The translations under genes were made by a program, and so were the position numbers. A stretch of DNA of 64,000 bases. It comes from an uncultured Hyphomonas sp. (lineage in GTDB: Bacteria > Pseudomonadota > Alphaproteobacteria > Caulobacterales > Hyphomonadaceae). The stretch lies in the NCBI RefSeq assembly GCF_963678875.1, contig NZ_OY787457.1, positions 867,561 to 931,560 of the forward strand, in the 5' to 3' direction. Below, piece by piece: positions 36,530-44,423 of this stretch. Under the pieces are notes generated by a model, which was not told the origin of the DNA, ran no database searches, and saw only the letters and a list, made by a program, of their open reading frames with translations. Numbering within the stretch: position 1 is the first letter of the stretch; every line of letters begins with the position of its first letter.

Positions 36530-36554
36530 AACGTGCTTCCGCAAGTTCGGTTCC
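36530..36554 (-). promoter_or_regulatory. Sigma-EcfG promoter P4
   Basis: On the minus strand, GGAAC (36554-36550), 16 bases, CGTT (36533-36530). It is divergent from P5, 14 bases away. Confidence 0.72.
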
Positions 36555-36568
36555 CGCCCCGTTGTCAG

Positions 36569-36593
36569 GGAACATGTGCCTGCCTTGCGCGTT
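36569..36593 (+). promoter_or_regulatory. Sigma-EcfG promoter P5
   Basis: GGAAC (36569-36573), 16 bases, CGTT (36590-36593), 27 bases before the start at 36620. Confidence 0.82.
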
Positions 36594-36619
36594 GGGTGGA
36601 AGTTGACGGAGATTCCAGC

Positions 36620-37486
36620 ATGAAACTCTCAGTGATCATCAATCCGATGTCCCGATCTGTTCCGAACGGGGCTGCGGATGCGTTGGAGGAAGCGATTCTT
36701 GCAGCCGGGCATAGCATCGAGCAACTATACTGCCGTCCCGAGCATCTCGAATCCGATGTGCGTGCGGTTGCAGAAAGCAACGCCGACGGTGTGATCGCCT
36801 GGGGCGGGGATGGTACCCTGGCCTGCACGCTGACCGCTTGCGGGATGTCAGGTCCCCCGGTTCTGGCGCTGCCGGGCGGAACGATGAACATGCTGCCCAA
36901 ACGTCTGTACGGCGATCGCACCTGGCGACACATACTGGACCAGGTGCTGGCGCAGCCGAAGACAGAAACGCTCGCTGCGGGCAAGATCGATGGTCGCCGC
37001 TTTTACATTGCGGCCCTTTTCGGCCGGCTGACCGCATTGGCGGAAACGCGTGAGGCTGTTCGCAAGGGAGACTTCCGCGATGCGGCGCAGGCCCTTGTTG
37101 ACGGCGAGGTTCTGGATGTCGAAACCCGGCTGAGGCTGTCTTGGGCAACAAAGAAGGGTCAGTCGAACCCGTCTGAGCAGACCATCAGCGCCGTCGCGGC
37201 GGCGGTCGCCTTGACCAGCGGGCCTTCCCCAACGTTCGAAGTCGCTGCGGTCGATCCCGATAGCACGATGGAACTCTTCTCAACGGCGCTGGATGCGATG
37301 ATCCAGGGCTGGAAGGATGCCGAACCGGTTCAGCATGATATCTCAGATTCCGTCGCCGTGCATGATCTGGACGGCGGGGATATCCCGGCCACGCTTGATG
37401 GCGAACAGGTGCGCTTCGCATCGCCCGTCAGGATCGAACTCGTCGAGCAGGCTGCGCGCGTGTTGCGTTCGGAGGCAGGTCATTGA
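36620..37486 (+). CDS. Diacylglycerol-kinase-family lipid kinase
   Basis: This 288-residue protein has the DAGK catalytic fold: INPMSRS near the N-terminus, the nucleotide-binding GGDGTL motif at about residue 60 and LPGGTMNMLPK as the second loop. Relatives include DgkB, YegS and sphingosine kinases; the lipid substrate is unknown. GGAG precedes the ATG. Promoter P5 places it in the general stress regulon. Its stop overlaps the TTG start of the metallophosphoesterase. Confidence 0.85.
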   Translation: MKLSVIINPMSRSVPNGAADALEEAILAAGHSIEQLYCRPEHLESDVRAVAESNADGVIAWGGDGTLACTLTACGMSGPPVLALPGGTMNMLPKRLYGDRTWRHILDQVLAQPKTETLAAGKIDGRRFYIAALFGRLTALAETREAVRKGDFRDAAQALVDGEVLDVETRLRLSWATKKGQSNPSEQTISAVAAAVALTSGPSPTFEVAAVDPDSTMELFSTALDAMIQGWKDAEPVQHDISDSVAVHDLDGGDIPATLDGEQVRFASPVRIELVEQAARVLRSEAGH

Positions 37487-38286
37487 GGCTTGTGCATCTT
37501 GCGGACATTCATTTTGGGGCTGCCGATCCGAACGTGATCGACGCGGCCGGCCGGTACATCGAACAGGTTGCGCCGCATGCTGTCATTGTGTCCGGAGACC
37601 TGACACAAAGCGGGAAACACCGGGAATTCGAGGCGGCACGAAAGTGGCTGCAGGATCTGGGCCTGCCTTGCGCCTGTACGCCCGGCAATCATGATACCCC
37701 CATGTTCCAGCTGCACCATCGTGTGCTGAACCCGTTCGGCCGGTATGAGAAATACCTTTCGGACTATGCATTTCCCCTGCGCCTGGGAAACATCCGGATC
37801 GATGGGTTGAACACTGCGCGTGGGTGGCAGGCGCGGCGCAATTGGGCGGAAGGGTCTGTGGATCTTGAAGATCTTGACGCCATTGTGGAGCAGGAAGCCT
37901 CTGAAAGGATCCGATTGCTCAGCTGTCACCATCCATTCATTCCGCCGACGGGTACGCCGCTGCAGACGGAAACGCGGCGCGGGCACCGTGCCAGCAACAG
38001 GCTGGGAGCAAGCCCAATCAATGTCCTGCTGACCGGACATGTCCATGCGCCGCAGGCCGAAATCATCCAGGTGCCTGAGGGCCGCTACATTGCGGTCACA
38101 GCAGGAACGCTGTCGATGCGGCTTCGTAGCGTACCTCCCTCCTTCAATGTGCTCGACTTTGACGGCGATGTGATGAGCGTGACAGCGGTCAGCTATGGCG
38201 GAAACGGCTTTGTACGGAAAACAAACAGCATTTGGGATCTCTCAAGGATGGAACAGTTGCGTCCCCCGGGCGTTGTATCAGCGTGA
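37483..38286 (+). CDS. Calcineurin-like metallophosphoesterase
   Basis: This 267-residue enzyme shows all motifs of the dinuclear-metal phosphoesterase fold: DIHFG, GDLTQSG, GNHDTP, CHHPF and GHVHAP. It resembles the CpdA/3',5'-cAMP phosphodiesterase group, but could hydrolyse another phosphoester, possibly linked to the lipid kinase it is coupled to. The start is a TTG that overlaps the kinase stop (TTGA), with GGAGG 7 bases upstream. The end of this gene contains promoter P6 for the next operon. Confidence 0.87.
   Translation: MRLVHLADIHFGAADPNVIDAAGRYIEQVAPHAVIVSGDLTQSGKHREFEAARKWLQDLGLPCACTPGNHDTPMFQLHHRVLNPFGRYEKYLSDYAFPLRLGNIRIDGLNTARGWQARRNWAEGSVDLEDLDAIVEQEASERIRLLSCHHPFIPPTGTPLQTETRRGHRASNRLGASPINVLLTGHVHAPQAEIIQVPEGRYIAVTAGTLSMRLRSVPPSFNVLDFDGDVMSVTAVSYGGNGFVRKTNSIWDLSRMEQLRPPGVVSA
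38250..38274 (+). promoter_or_regulatory. Sigma-EcfG promoter P6, inside the preceding gene
   Basis: GGAAC (38250-38254), 16 bases, CGTT (38271-38274), located within the last codons of the metallophosphoesterase gene and 48 bases before the start at 38322. Confidence 0.8.
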
Positions 38287-38321
38287 CTCTCAAGGGGGCA
38301 CATCATCAAAGGAGATTTGAG

Positions 38322-38585
38322 ATGCGTATGAAGATTATTGCTGCTGCACTTGTTGCAACCGGTATGCTCGCGGCTTGCGACACCAATCAGGGCCCGATGG
38401 AAGAAGCGGGCGAGTCGATTGACGAAGCGGTCGACAACATCGACCAGCCGGATACGATTGGTGAGTCCATCGATGAGGCTGCCGACGAAACGGCCGATGC
38501 TGTCGAAGATGTTGCCGACGACATTGATGGCGCCATCGACGAGGCCGGTGAGGCAATGGAGGAAGCTGCCGATCCTCCGCAGTAA
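38322..38585 (+). CDS. Acidic repeat lipoprotein, entericidin-like
   Basis: This is an 87-residue lipoprotein: signal peptide with lipobox LAAC, then a highly acidic mature part built from repeated E/D-A units (GESIDEAVDNIDQ, GESIDEAADETADA, AIDEAGEAMEEA) likely to form one amphipathic helix. The residue after the Cys is Asp, which in E. coli retains lipoproteins in the inner membrane. AAGGAG precedes the ATG. Promoter P6 drives it, and dps follows 41 bases downstream in the same direction. Confidence 0.85.
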   Translation: MRMKIIAAALVATGMLAACDTNQGPMEEAGESIDEAVDNIDQPDTIGESIDEAADETADAVEDVADDIDGAIDEAGEAMEEAADPPQ

Positions 38586-38626
38586 GATCCGGCAGATATT
38601 CATTTTAGACAGGAAAGGAGATTATC

Positions 38627-39136
38627 ATGGCCACCGAGGCCCTTGATATCAGGAAACCCAATTTTTCGACCAGCAACGGCATTTCGGAGGAAGACCGGAA
38701 AAAGATCGCCGACGCACTCGGTATCGTTCTGGCCGACACCTACATGCTGTTCATCAAGACCCAGGGCGTACACTGGAACGTCACCGGACCGACCTTCATG
38801 GGCGTGCACAAGCTGACGGAAGAGCAGTATGAAAACATGTACGAAGCCATAGATGAGCTGGCGGAACGGATCCGCGCGCTCGGCCACAAGGCGCCGGCGA
38901 GCTACACCAAGTATGGCGAGCTGTCGTCGATCAACGACCGGGATGAGGAGCAGTCCGTCGAGCGCATGCTCAAGATGCTGATTGCAGACCACGAGACCGC
39001 CGTCCTGAATATGCGTGCCGCAACGGAGTGGTGCGAAGAAAAGAACGACTATGTGACGGCAGACATGCTGACGGAGCGGATGTCCTGGCACGAGCAGGCC
39101 GTCTGGATGCTGAAATCCCTGGCTGCCGACAAGTAA
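38627..39136 (+). CDS. dps: Dps family ferritin-like DNA-protection protein
   Basis: This 169-residue protein binds DNA and oxidises and stores iron with peroxide, protecting DNA in stationary phase. The ferroxidase motif HWNVTGPTFMGVH (H49, H61) with downstream Asp/Glu ligands is intact. No promoter was seen directly upstream, so it is probably read from P6 with the acidic lipoprotein. GGAG lies before the ATG. A strong terminator follows. Confidence 0.93.
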   Translation: MATEALDIRKPNFSTSNGISEEDRKKIADALGIVLADTYMLFIKTQGVHWNVTGPTFMGVHKLTEEQYENMYEAIDELAERIRALGHKAPASYTKYGELSSINDRDEEQSVERMLKMLIADHETAVLNMRAATEWCEEKNDYVTADMLTERMSWHEQAVWMLKSLAADK

Positions 39137-39165
39137 CAACAGGGAGACCGGACCACCGGTCGGAA

Positions 39166-39194
39166 AAGGCCCCGCGCCCTCAGGCCGGGGCCTT
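39166..39194. terminator. Bidirectional terminator between dps and the stress kinase gene
   Basis: AAGGCCCCG / CGGGGCCTT perfect 9-bp arms with an 11-base loop, flanked by A4 and by TTGTTTC. It overlaps the last codons of the kinase gene on the minus strand. Confidence 0.82.
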
Positions 39195-40862
39195 GTTTCT
39201 GTCCGGCATGTAAAGCGTGATGACTGTGCCCTTGCCGGGGCTGCTGTCGATCGTCAGTTCGGCGCCGAGCTGGCGTGAAAATGCAGACATGAGTTTTGAG
39301 CCGAGCCCCTTGCGGGATGCGCCGGAAGAATCGAAGCCTACACCATCGTCGATTACCTTCAGCGTGACATTCCCGGCGGCGTCGTGTTTCAGGTCGATGG
39401 AGATTTCGCCTCCCGAATTCTCGTCAAACGCATACTTGGTTGCGTTCGTGACCGCTTCGACGAGGAAGAGCGCAATGGGGATGGCATCGTCCGCGGGGCG
39501 TTCGGTCTTTTCGTATGACTGCGACACCCGGATATTCCGGTCCTCTATGCCGAGTGCCTCGGCCAGATGGTCAATCAGCCCTTTGAGGAAAGGTTGCATG
39601 CTGACCAGTTCAAGCCGCTCATGCTGGTACAGGGTCTGGTGGACAATCGCCAGCGCGTCGATCCGGTGGCGCGCGGCTGCGATCGCCTGGCGGGCTTCCG
39701 GGTCTTGCAGCTGGCGGCCCTGCAGGTTCAGGAAGCTCGTCACGATCTGGAGATTGTTCTTCACACGGTGATGGATCTCCTTCACGGCAGCATCGCGCAC
39801 TTCGATTGCCGCTTTCAGGTCGCTGTCGCGTTCATCAATGTCTGTTGCCATGTCCTCCAGTGCGTCGGCGAGTTCGGCGATCTCGGCCGGGGCGGACGCC
39901 ATCGCGTCGCCAGCCCGGAAGGCATAGCGGCCAGCGCCATAGACGCGTGCGATCCGGATGAGCCGGGAAATCCAGCGGAGCACCAGGCTGTCGATCGCGA
40001 GCCAGACCGCGAGCAGGGCGATGGAAAAGGCGAGCAACGGCAAGCCGAAGGAAGACACCGGCTTGAGTGTGAACTCGCTCCAGAACCCCGGGGATTCGCG
40101 CGAAATCACGGCGAACACGTTGGCCGGCCCCACCGGCCGGATAACGACATCCATCGGCGGCAGGTCCTTGCGCCGGAGGACGAACATCTTCGCGGTGCGT
40201 GTTTCGGCTGCTTCGGAAACCCATTCCGGGTCTATCTGGGAGAAATGCTCCGATCCGAAGACGCGCCCATCCACATCCGCGATGGCCACTTCGACCCCAT
40301 CGGTGAGGATGTTCGCGCGCGCATAGCTCGCCAGGGAACGGGACCGCAATCCGAGAGAAACCGAACCGTCATAGGTTCCATCAGGTTTGTTCACTCGAGT
40401 GAAGATAGCGAAGATCCAGTCTTCGGAGGCTTTCCCGAAAAACGCATCGGTACGGATTGTCGGCACTTCATGCTTAAGCCGCCGGTTCCAGTCCGGATTG
40501 GACATGGTGAACCCCGGTTCGCGTGTATTCGCGCAGAGGGCGACGCCATCGGCGTCAAAACGGATCACACTGGACAGGGCGGGGATGCTGGGCTGCAGTT
40601 TGTCGAAAACTGCATTGCACTGGCTGTTCCCGATTTCACCTTTGAACAGGCCGAGCAGGAGTTCCGCTTCATCAATGGCCTGATCGACGCCATCCACCGA
40701 GGCGCCGGCGATCAGCAGCAGCTCGTCACTCCGTGTTTGCAGGGCCTCGCGTGCATCGAGGTAGGCGCTGGCAGCGCCGAGCAGCAGAACCGGCGTCAAG
40801 GCAATTGCGAGCGTCGCCACCAGGCGACGCCGCAAGCTGGATGAGGCCGCCCTGTCAGGCAC
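39180..40862 (-). CDS. Sensor histidine kinase of the general stress response (PhyK-like, HisKA_2)
   Basis: This 560-residue kinase has a membrane segment at about 14-32, a periplasmic sensor region (about 35-270), a second membrane segment (about 275-298), a HAMP-like linker and a HisKA_2 domain with EIHHRVKNNLQIVTSFLNLQ (His near 361). The HATPase follows (NATKYAF, DDGVGFD, KGLGSKLM). This subfamily phosphorylates PhyR. It starts with GTG 5 bases after the ecfG stop, so it is in the nepR-ecfG operon. Its periplasmic ligand is unknown. Confidence 0.87.
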   Translation of the reverse strand: MPDRAASSSLRRRLVATLAIALTPVLLLGAASAYLDAREALQTRSDELLLIAGASVDGVDQAIDEAELLLGLFKGEIGNSQCNAVFDKLQPSIPALSSVIRFDADGVALCANTREPGFTMSNPDWNRRLKHEVPTIRTDAFFGKASEDWIFAIFTRVNKPDGTYDGSVSLGLRSRSLASYARANILTDGVEVAIADVDGRVFGSEHFSQIDPEWVSEAAETRTAKMFVLRRKDLPPMDVVIRPVGPANVFAVISRESPGFWSEFTLKPVSSFGLPLLAFSIALLAVWLAIDSLVLRWISRLIRIARVYGAGRYAFRAGDAMASAPAEIAELADALEDMATDIDERDSDLKAAIEVRDAAVKEIHHRVKNNLQIVTSFLNLQGRQLQDPEARQAIAAARHRIDALAIVHQTLYQHERLELVSMQPFLKGLIDHLAEALGIEDRNIRVSQSYEKTERPADDAIPIALFLVEAVTNATKYAFDENSGGEISIDLKHDAAGNVTLKVIDDGVGFDSSGASRKGLGSKLMSAFSRQLGAELTIDSSPGKGTVITLYMPDRNKAPA

Positions 40863-40867
40863 TCAGG

Positions 40868-41470
40868 TCAGGTGCCATTGGCGGCTGAAATGGCCGCTGC
40901 CTGTTGCATGATGTCGTCGAAAGCCTCCCCGGCACTGATATCATCATCACTGCTGAAACCTGTTTCATTGTTTTCCAGCAGTTCGGCAACCGCTTTGCGG
41001 GCACGGGAAACGCGGCTCTTGATCGTGCCGACGGCGCAGCCACAGACTTCGGCAGCTTCTTCGTAAGCCAGCCCCCCTGCACCAACGAGGATCAATGCCT
41101 CGCGCTGATCGTCGGGCAGCATTTTCAGCGCGTTGCGCAGGGCAAGCAGGTCAAGCTCGTCCCCCGCATTCGCTGGCGACACGAGTGTCGCTTCAGCCAC
41201 TTCAGGGTCGAGGGACGATCGCCGCCACGAGCGGCGCTTCTCGGAATAGAAGATGTTCCGCAGGATGGTGAAGGCCCAGGCTTTCATGTTGGTGCCTGCC
41301 TGGAAGCTTTGGCGAGCATGCCAGGCTTTCAGCATCGCATCCTGTGCGAGATCGTCGGCAAATGTCGAATCTCCGCACAGGCTTCGTGCGAAGGCACGAA
41401 GGTGCGGAATAAGCGCGGCGAGTTCCTGTTTGAAGGCCGCGTCATCAAGTCTCTCGGTGGGGTCGCTCAT
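40868..41470 (-). CDS. ecfG: General stress response sigma factor EcfG
   Basis: This 200-residue ECF15-type sigma factor has sigma2 (FADDLAQDAMLKAWHARQSF then NMKAWAFTILRNIFYSEKRR) and sigma4 (LPDDQREALILVGAGGLAYE, then AVGTIKSRVSRARKAV) regions. It directs RNA polymerase to GGAAC-N16-CGTT promoters, eight of which lie within 9 kb. It is held by NepR and released when PhyR-P binds NepR. It lies between nepR and the kinase gene; an 8-base gap separates it from nepR. Confidence 0.94.
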   Translation of the reverse strand: MSDPTERLDDAAFKQELAALIPHLRAFARSLCGDSTFADDLAQDAMLKAWHARQSFQAGTNMKAWAFTILRNIFYSEKRRSWRRSSLDPEVAEATLVSPANAGDELDLLALRNALKMLPDDQREALILVGAGGLAYEEAAEVCGCAVGTIKSRVSRARKAVAELLENNETGFSSDDDISAGEAFDDIMQQAAAISAANGT

Positions 41471-41478
41471 ACACTCAC

Positions 41479-41676
41479 CTACGAAGACTTGTTCTGGGGA
41501 TCGGAGGAATGGTTGCGGTCCGCTTCTTCAAGCAGCCGCATGAAATCATCCGGGACATTTTCCTGGGTGACGTCGTCATAAAGACGGCGAAGCTGTTCTC
41601 CCAGGCGGTCACCGCGACGCTTCCGCTCCGTATCGGCCGCCCCGCGGCCGTCGGTTTTCTTGTCGTCCATATTCAT
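41479..41676 (-). CDS. nepR: NepR anti-sigma factor
   Basis: This 65-residue protein binds EcfG and is sequestered by phosphorylated PhyR. The conserved core is LGEQLRRLYDDVTQENVPDD-type, two helices with the FMRLLEEAD second helix. The N-terminus is charged and probably disordered. It is the first gene of nepR-ecfG-kinase and divergent from phyR, the canonical layout. Confidence 0.92.
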   Translation of the reverse strand: MNMDDKKTDGRGAADTERKRRGDRLGEQLRRLYDDVTQENVPDDFMRLLEEADRNHSSDPQNKSS

Positions 41677-41751
41677 AGTGCCCTAAACAGTTCGGTTCCG
41701 AACGCAATTGTGGCGCCGGTCTGTCAGTATAAATCCTGAATTCACCAAAGG

Positions 41752-41763
41752 TTCCGCGCGGAA
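41752..41763. promoter_or_regulatory. Palindrome in the nepR-phyR divergent region
   Basis: TTCCGCGCGGAA is a perfect 12-bp palindrome. Its left half reads GGAAC on the minus strand, a possible EcfG -35 for nepR, but the base set 16 positions on (ATTT) is a poor -10. Autoregulation is therefore only suggested. Confidence 0.4.
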
Positions 41764-41839
41764 TGCAAAAAATTTGATTTTCTATGCAACCAATTCGCGG
41801 CAAGTGGGTTGTTAACGCAGTGTTGATGGAGTTTTTCCC

Positions 41840-42622
41840 ATGAATCTTGTGAAGAATCTGGCGCCGCACCTGCCTTATCTGCGACGCTACGCCCGGGCAC
41901 TGACGGGCAATCAGGAGAGTGGTGACGCCTATATTCGCGCGTCGCTGGAGGCGCTGGTCGCCTCACCGGACAAGATCGATATGGAAAGCGACCCCCGGGT
42001 CGCATTGTATCGTTTCTTCCACGTTGTCTGGGGCACGACCGGTGCCCAGCTTGAGGATAGGCCGCAGGGCGCCGACGTCGCGACAGAGCGCCTTCAGAAG
42101 CTGGCCCCGATCCAGCGGCAGGCATTCCTGCTGACAGCGCTGGAGGGGTTTTCCCGCGCCGAAGCCGCCCACATCCTTGGCGTCAGCGAAGGTGAACAGG
42201 CCGAACTGGAGCGCGCTGCCATCGCGGAAATCGAGGCGGAACTGTCCACCAAGGTGCTGGTCATCGAAGATGAGCCGATCATTGCGGCAGACCTTGAAAG
42301 CCTGGTTGAGGAACTGGGGCATCAGGTCACCGGCAATGCGACGACCTATACGGAAGCCATGGCGATGGTGAAGTCTGATCCGCCGGGCCTGATCCTTTGC
42401 GATATCCAGCTGGCCGACGGATCCTCCGGCATTGATGCGGCGAACGATATCCTGAAGGAGATGGACGTGCCGATCATCTTCATCACAGCCTTCCCGGAGC
42501 GCCTGCTGACGGGTGACCGGCCAGAGCCGACATTCCTTATCCCCAAACCGTTCCAGGAGAACACGGTCAAGGCGGCTATTGGCCAGGCCCTGTTCTTCCA
42601 TCCGGCTCGCGTGACCGCCTGA
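41840..42622 (+). CDS. phyR: PhyR response regulator with sigma-factor-like domain
   Basis: This 260-residue anti-anti-sigma factor has an EcfG-like sigma2/sigma4 pseudo-sigma domain (residues about 1-130, HLPYLRRYARALTGNQ onward) fused to a receiver domain (STKVLVIEDEPIIAADLESL). The phospho-acceptor Asp is near residue 188 in ILCDIQLADG, and the conserved Thr and Lys are in FITAFPE and IPKPF. When phosphorylated it binds NepR and frees EcfG. It is divergent from nepR. Confidence 0.94.
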   Translation: MNLVKNLAPHLPYLRRYARALTGNQESGDAYIRASLEALVASPDKIDMESDPRVALYRFFHVVWGTTGAQLEDRPQGADVATERLQKLAPIQRQAFLLTALEGFSRAEAAHILGVSEGEQAELERAAIAEIEAELSTKVLVIEDEPIIAADLESLVEELGHQVTGNATTYTEAMAMVKSDPPGLILCDIQLADGSSGIDAANDILKEMDVPIIFITAFPERLLTGDRPEPTFLIPKPFQENTVKAAIGQALFFHPARVTA

Positions 42623-42644
42623 CCGGCGGCAAACAGCGAATATG

Positions 42645-42676
42645 AAAACGCCCTCCCGGCCGGGAGGGCGTTTTTT
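42645..42676. terminator. Bidirectional terminator between phyR and the 46-residue protein gene
   Basis: AAACGCCCTCCCGG / CCGGGAGGGCGTTT is a perfect palindrome followed by T-runs on both strands. Confidence 0.92.
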
Positions 42677-42688
42677 GTTGTGTGCGGA

Positions 42689-42829
42689 TCAGATTGCCTG
42701 GGCCAGCATTACTGCGCCGATGCCCATGATGGCGACAAGCGTGCCGGCGACGAGGACCCAGACCAGGCCCACGCGTTCGCCCTGCCGGGCTTCGTTCGGA
42801 GTGAGCTCTGTTTCTTGGTGCGTTTGCAT
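42689..42829 (-). CDS. Very small membrane protein with an EcfG promoter
   Basis: This is a 46-residue protein with a polar N-terminus (MQTHQETELTPNEARQGERV) and one membrane segment (VWVLVAGTLVAIMGIGAVML). AAAGGAGA precedes the ATG. The exact EcfG promoter P7 has its -10 23 bases upstream. I do not know a family name; the size and control suggest a small envelope stress protein. Confidence 0.8.
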   Translation of the reverse strand: MQTHQETELTPNEARQGERVGLVWVLVAGTLVAIMGIGAVMLAQAI

Positions 42830-42851
42830 AATTGTCTCCTTTCCTCGCACC

Positions 42852-42876
42852 AACGTTTGGGTCAGCTGCTGGTTCC
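42852..42876 (-). promoter_or_regulatory. Sigma-EcfG promoter P7
   Basis: On the minus strand, GGAAC (42876-42872), 16 bases, CGTT (42855-42852); divergent from P8. Confidence 0.82.
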
Positions 42877-42930
42877 GGGTGGGCTTCTTACATTTCCGTG
42901 TCCGGACATATGAAATTTCCGCCACGCGGT

Positions 42931-42955
42931 GGAACTGCATACCGGTCCACCCGTT
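42931..42955 (+). promoter_or_regulatory. Sigma-EcfG promoter P8
   Basis: GGAAC (42931-42935), 16 bases, CGTT (42952-42955), 33 bases before the start at 42988. Confidence 0.82.
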
Positions 42956-42987
42956 GGTTCTGCGTAACACATGGAAAGGATCATCTC

Positions 42988-43299
42988 ATGAGCACACTCG
43001 CCAAGGAAAACCGTGAAGCCGCCAATGACGAAGGCCTCAAGGACGACCTGAACCTGCTCAAGGAAGACATGGCGACCCTGCGCAAGGATCTGCAGTCTGC
43101 CTTTGGCAGCCTCAAAGGTCTTGCCGCCTCAAAGGCAGGCGACGGTGTCGAAAAGGGCAAGGACCTGGTTCAGGATGCCGGCGACCATCTGAAGTCCGCC
43201 CGTGCCGACCTTCAATCGCAGATCCGCGAAAAGCCGATGATGTCTGTCGGTGTCGCCTTTGGCGCGGGCCTGTTGATTGCCATGCTGGGCCGGAAATGA
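42988..43299 (+). CDS. DUF883 (ElaB/YqjD-type) protein
   Basis: This 103-residue protein has a long amphipathic helix (DDLNLLKEDMATLRKDLQSA onward) and a C-terminal membrane segment (SVGVAFGAGLLIAML), the ElaB/YqjD layout. E. coli YqjD binds ribosomes at the membrane in stationary phase; here the role is assumed similar. Promoter P8 controls it, and the next gene overlaps by ATGA. Confidence 0.87.
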   Translation: MSTLAKENREAANDEGLKDDLNLLKEDMATLRKDLQSAFGSLKGLAASKAGDGVEKGKDLVQDAGDHLKSARADLQSQIREKPMMSVGVAFGAGLLIAMLGRK

Positions 43300-43700
43300 C
43301 CGTGGACCAAACCAAACTTCGCCTCTTCGCCGCCGCCGTCGGAGTCCTTCTCGGGCTCGGCGGCGTGCTGGCGCTTTTCGTGGGTGCCACGATTGCGCTG
43401 TCAGAGGTGATGGGGCTTGCCTCGGCGGCATTCACGGTGGCCGGGATTGGCCTGCTTCTCGCAACGGTTTGCCTCTTTTTCTGCCTGCAGCCCTTCCGGT
43501 CCATGGAACAAGAAGTGGGGGAGGTTGAAGACGCGACCGCGGATGCGCTGGCTGACCTGCCGATTGATGCGCTACGCAGCTTTGTTGAGCGGCGGCCACT
43601 GACGACAACCGCGCTGGCCATGGCGCTCGGGTATTCCATGGTCCGCCATCCTCACACAGCTCAGCGCCATGCCGAGCGTTTCCTCATGTCGATGCTGTAG
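43296..43700 (+). CDS. YqjE-like holin-superfamily membrane protein
   Basis: This 134-residue protein has two hydrophobic helices (about 8-36 and 42-64) and a polar C-terminal tail, like YqjE/DUF1469, the usual partner of YqjD. The start overlaps the DUF883 stop (ATGA), so the two are translationally coupled. A stress-envelope role is inferred from the promoter. Confidence 0.8.
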   Translation: MTVDQTKLRLFAAAVGVLLGLGGVLALFVGATIALSEVMGLASAAFTVAGIGLLLATVCLFFCLQPFRSMEQEVGEVEDATADALADLPIDALRSFVERRPLTTTALAMALGYSMVRHPHTAQRHAERFLMSML

Positions 43701-43772
43701 CATCCGCGGCACAAAGCAGCCATCATCAGGCGCGGGCGAGACATCCGGCACGACGCACCCTACATAAGAGGC

Positions 43773-44423
43773 ATGCGCGTCCCGCTCATGATCCTGTCAG
43801 CCTTGGGTGCCGGACTGGTTGCCGGCCGAAAGCTGCTGGGCAAGGAAATCAGCGGCCGGAAGAACAAGGCGATTGAATCGGCCGTTCAGGAAGCGCGCCA
43901 CCGCATCCGGGCCGATACGATGCTGTTCGTTTCGCGCAGCTTCCGCCGCTTTGCCATCGCCACGGCGATCAAGCTGGCGATCCTGTCCTGGCTGTGGGGC
44001 CTGAACCATTTCGCGGGCATGCCGCGGCCGATCTTCGCGACGATCACGGTGATCACGCTCGCGATTTTCTTGATCCGCGACCTGTGGGTCAATTACCCGA
44101 CGATCAGACTGGCTCTGACGGAATTGCATCGTCATGGCTGGCACCCGAAGCGCGCCGTGACGGAGATCATTGCCGCCCGCGTATTCGAGGAAGTGCTGAT
44201 CGAAGCCGGCAATCAGAAACAAACGCGCACCGGCGCCATCATGCTGATGCTTGCAGGCGAAGACCGAAGCCAGATGCATCATGATGTGGCCACTGCGGTC
44301 GCCGATGTCGCCCGGGAAACGACATGGGACGATATGCGCCCCTACATCCTCGCCGCGGCCGTCAGGATCGGGACGCTGGCCCTGATTTACAGTGCCAGCG
44401 TCTGGGTCCTGGTGCACTACTGA
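43773..44423 (+). CDS. Membrane protein of unknown function
   Basis: This 216-residue protein has an N-terminal hydrophobic segment, two central membrane helices (about 63-110) and a C-terminal one (GTLALIYSASVWVLV), with basic cytosolic stretches. It lies 72 bases after the YqjE-like gene and may be the last gene of the P8 operon. No family recognised. Confidence 0.7.
   Translation: MRVPLMILSALGAGLVAGRKLLGKEISGRKNKAIESAVQEARHRIRADTMLFVSRSFRRFAIATAIKLAILSWLWGLNHFAGMPRPIFATITVITLAIFLIRDLWVNYPTIRLALTELHRHGWHPKRAVTEIIAARVFEEVLIEAGNQKQTRTGAIMLMLAGEDRSQMHHDVATAVADVARETTWDDMRPYILAAAVRIGTLALIYSASVWVLVHY

Noticed and set aside
41731..41755. A ninth EcfG promoter before nepR
   Set aside because: GGAAC is present on the minus strand, but the -10 at 16-base spacing reads ATTT, so it was not counted with the exact matches.
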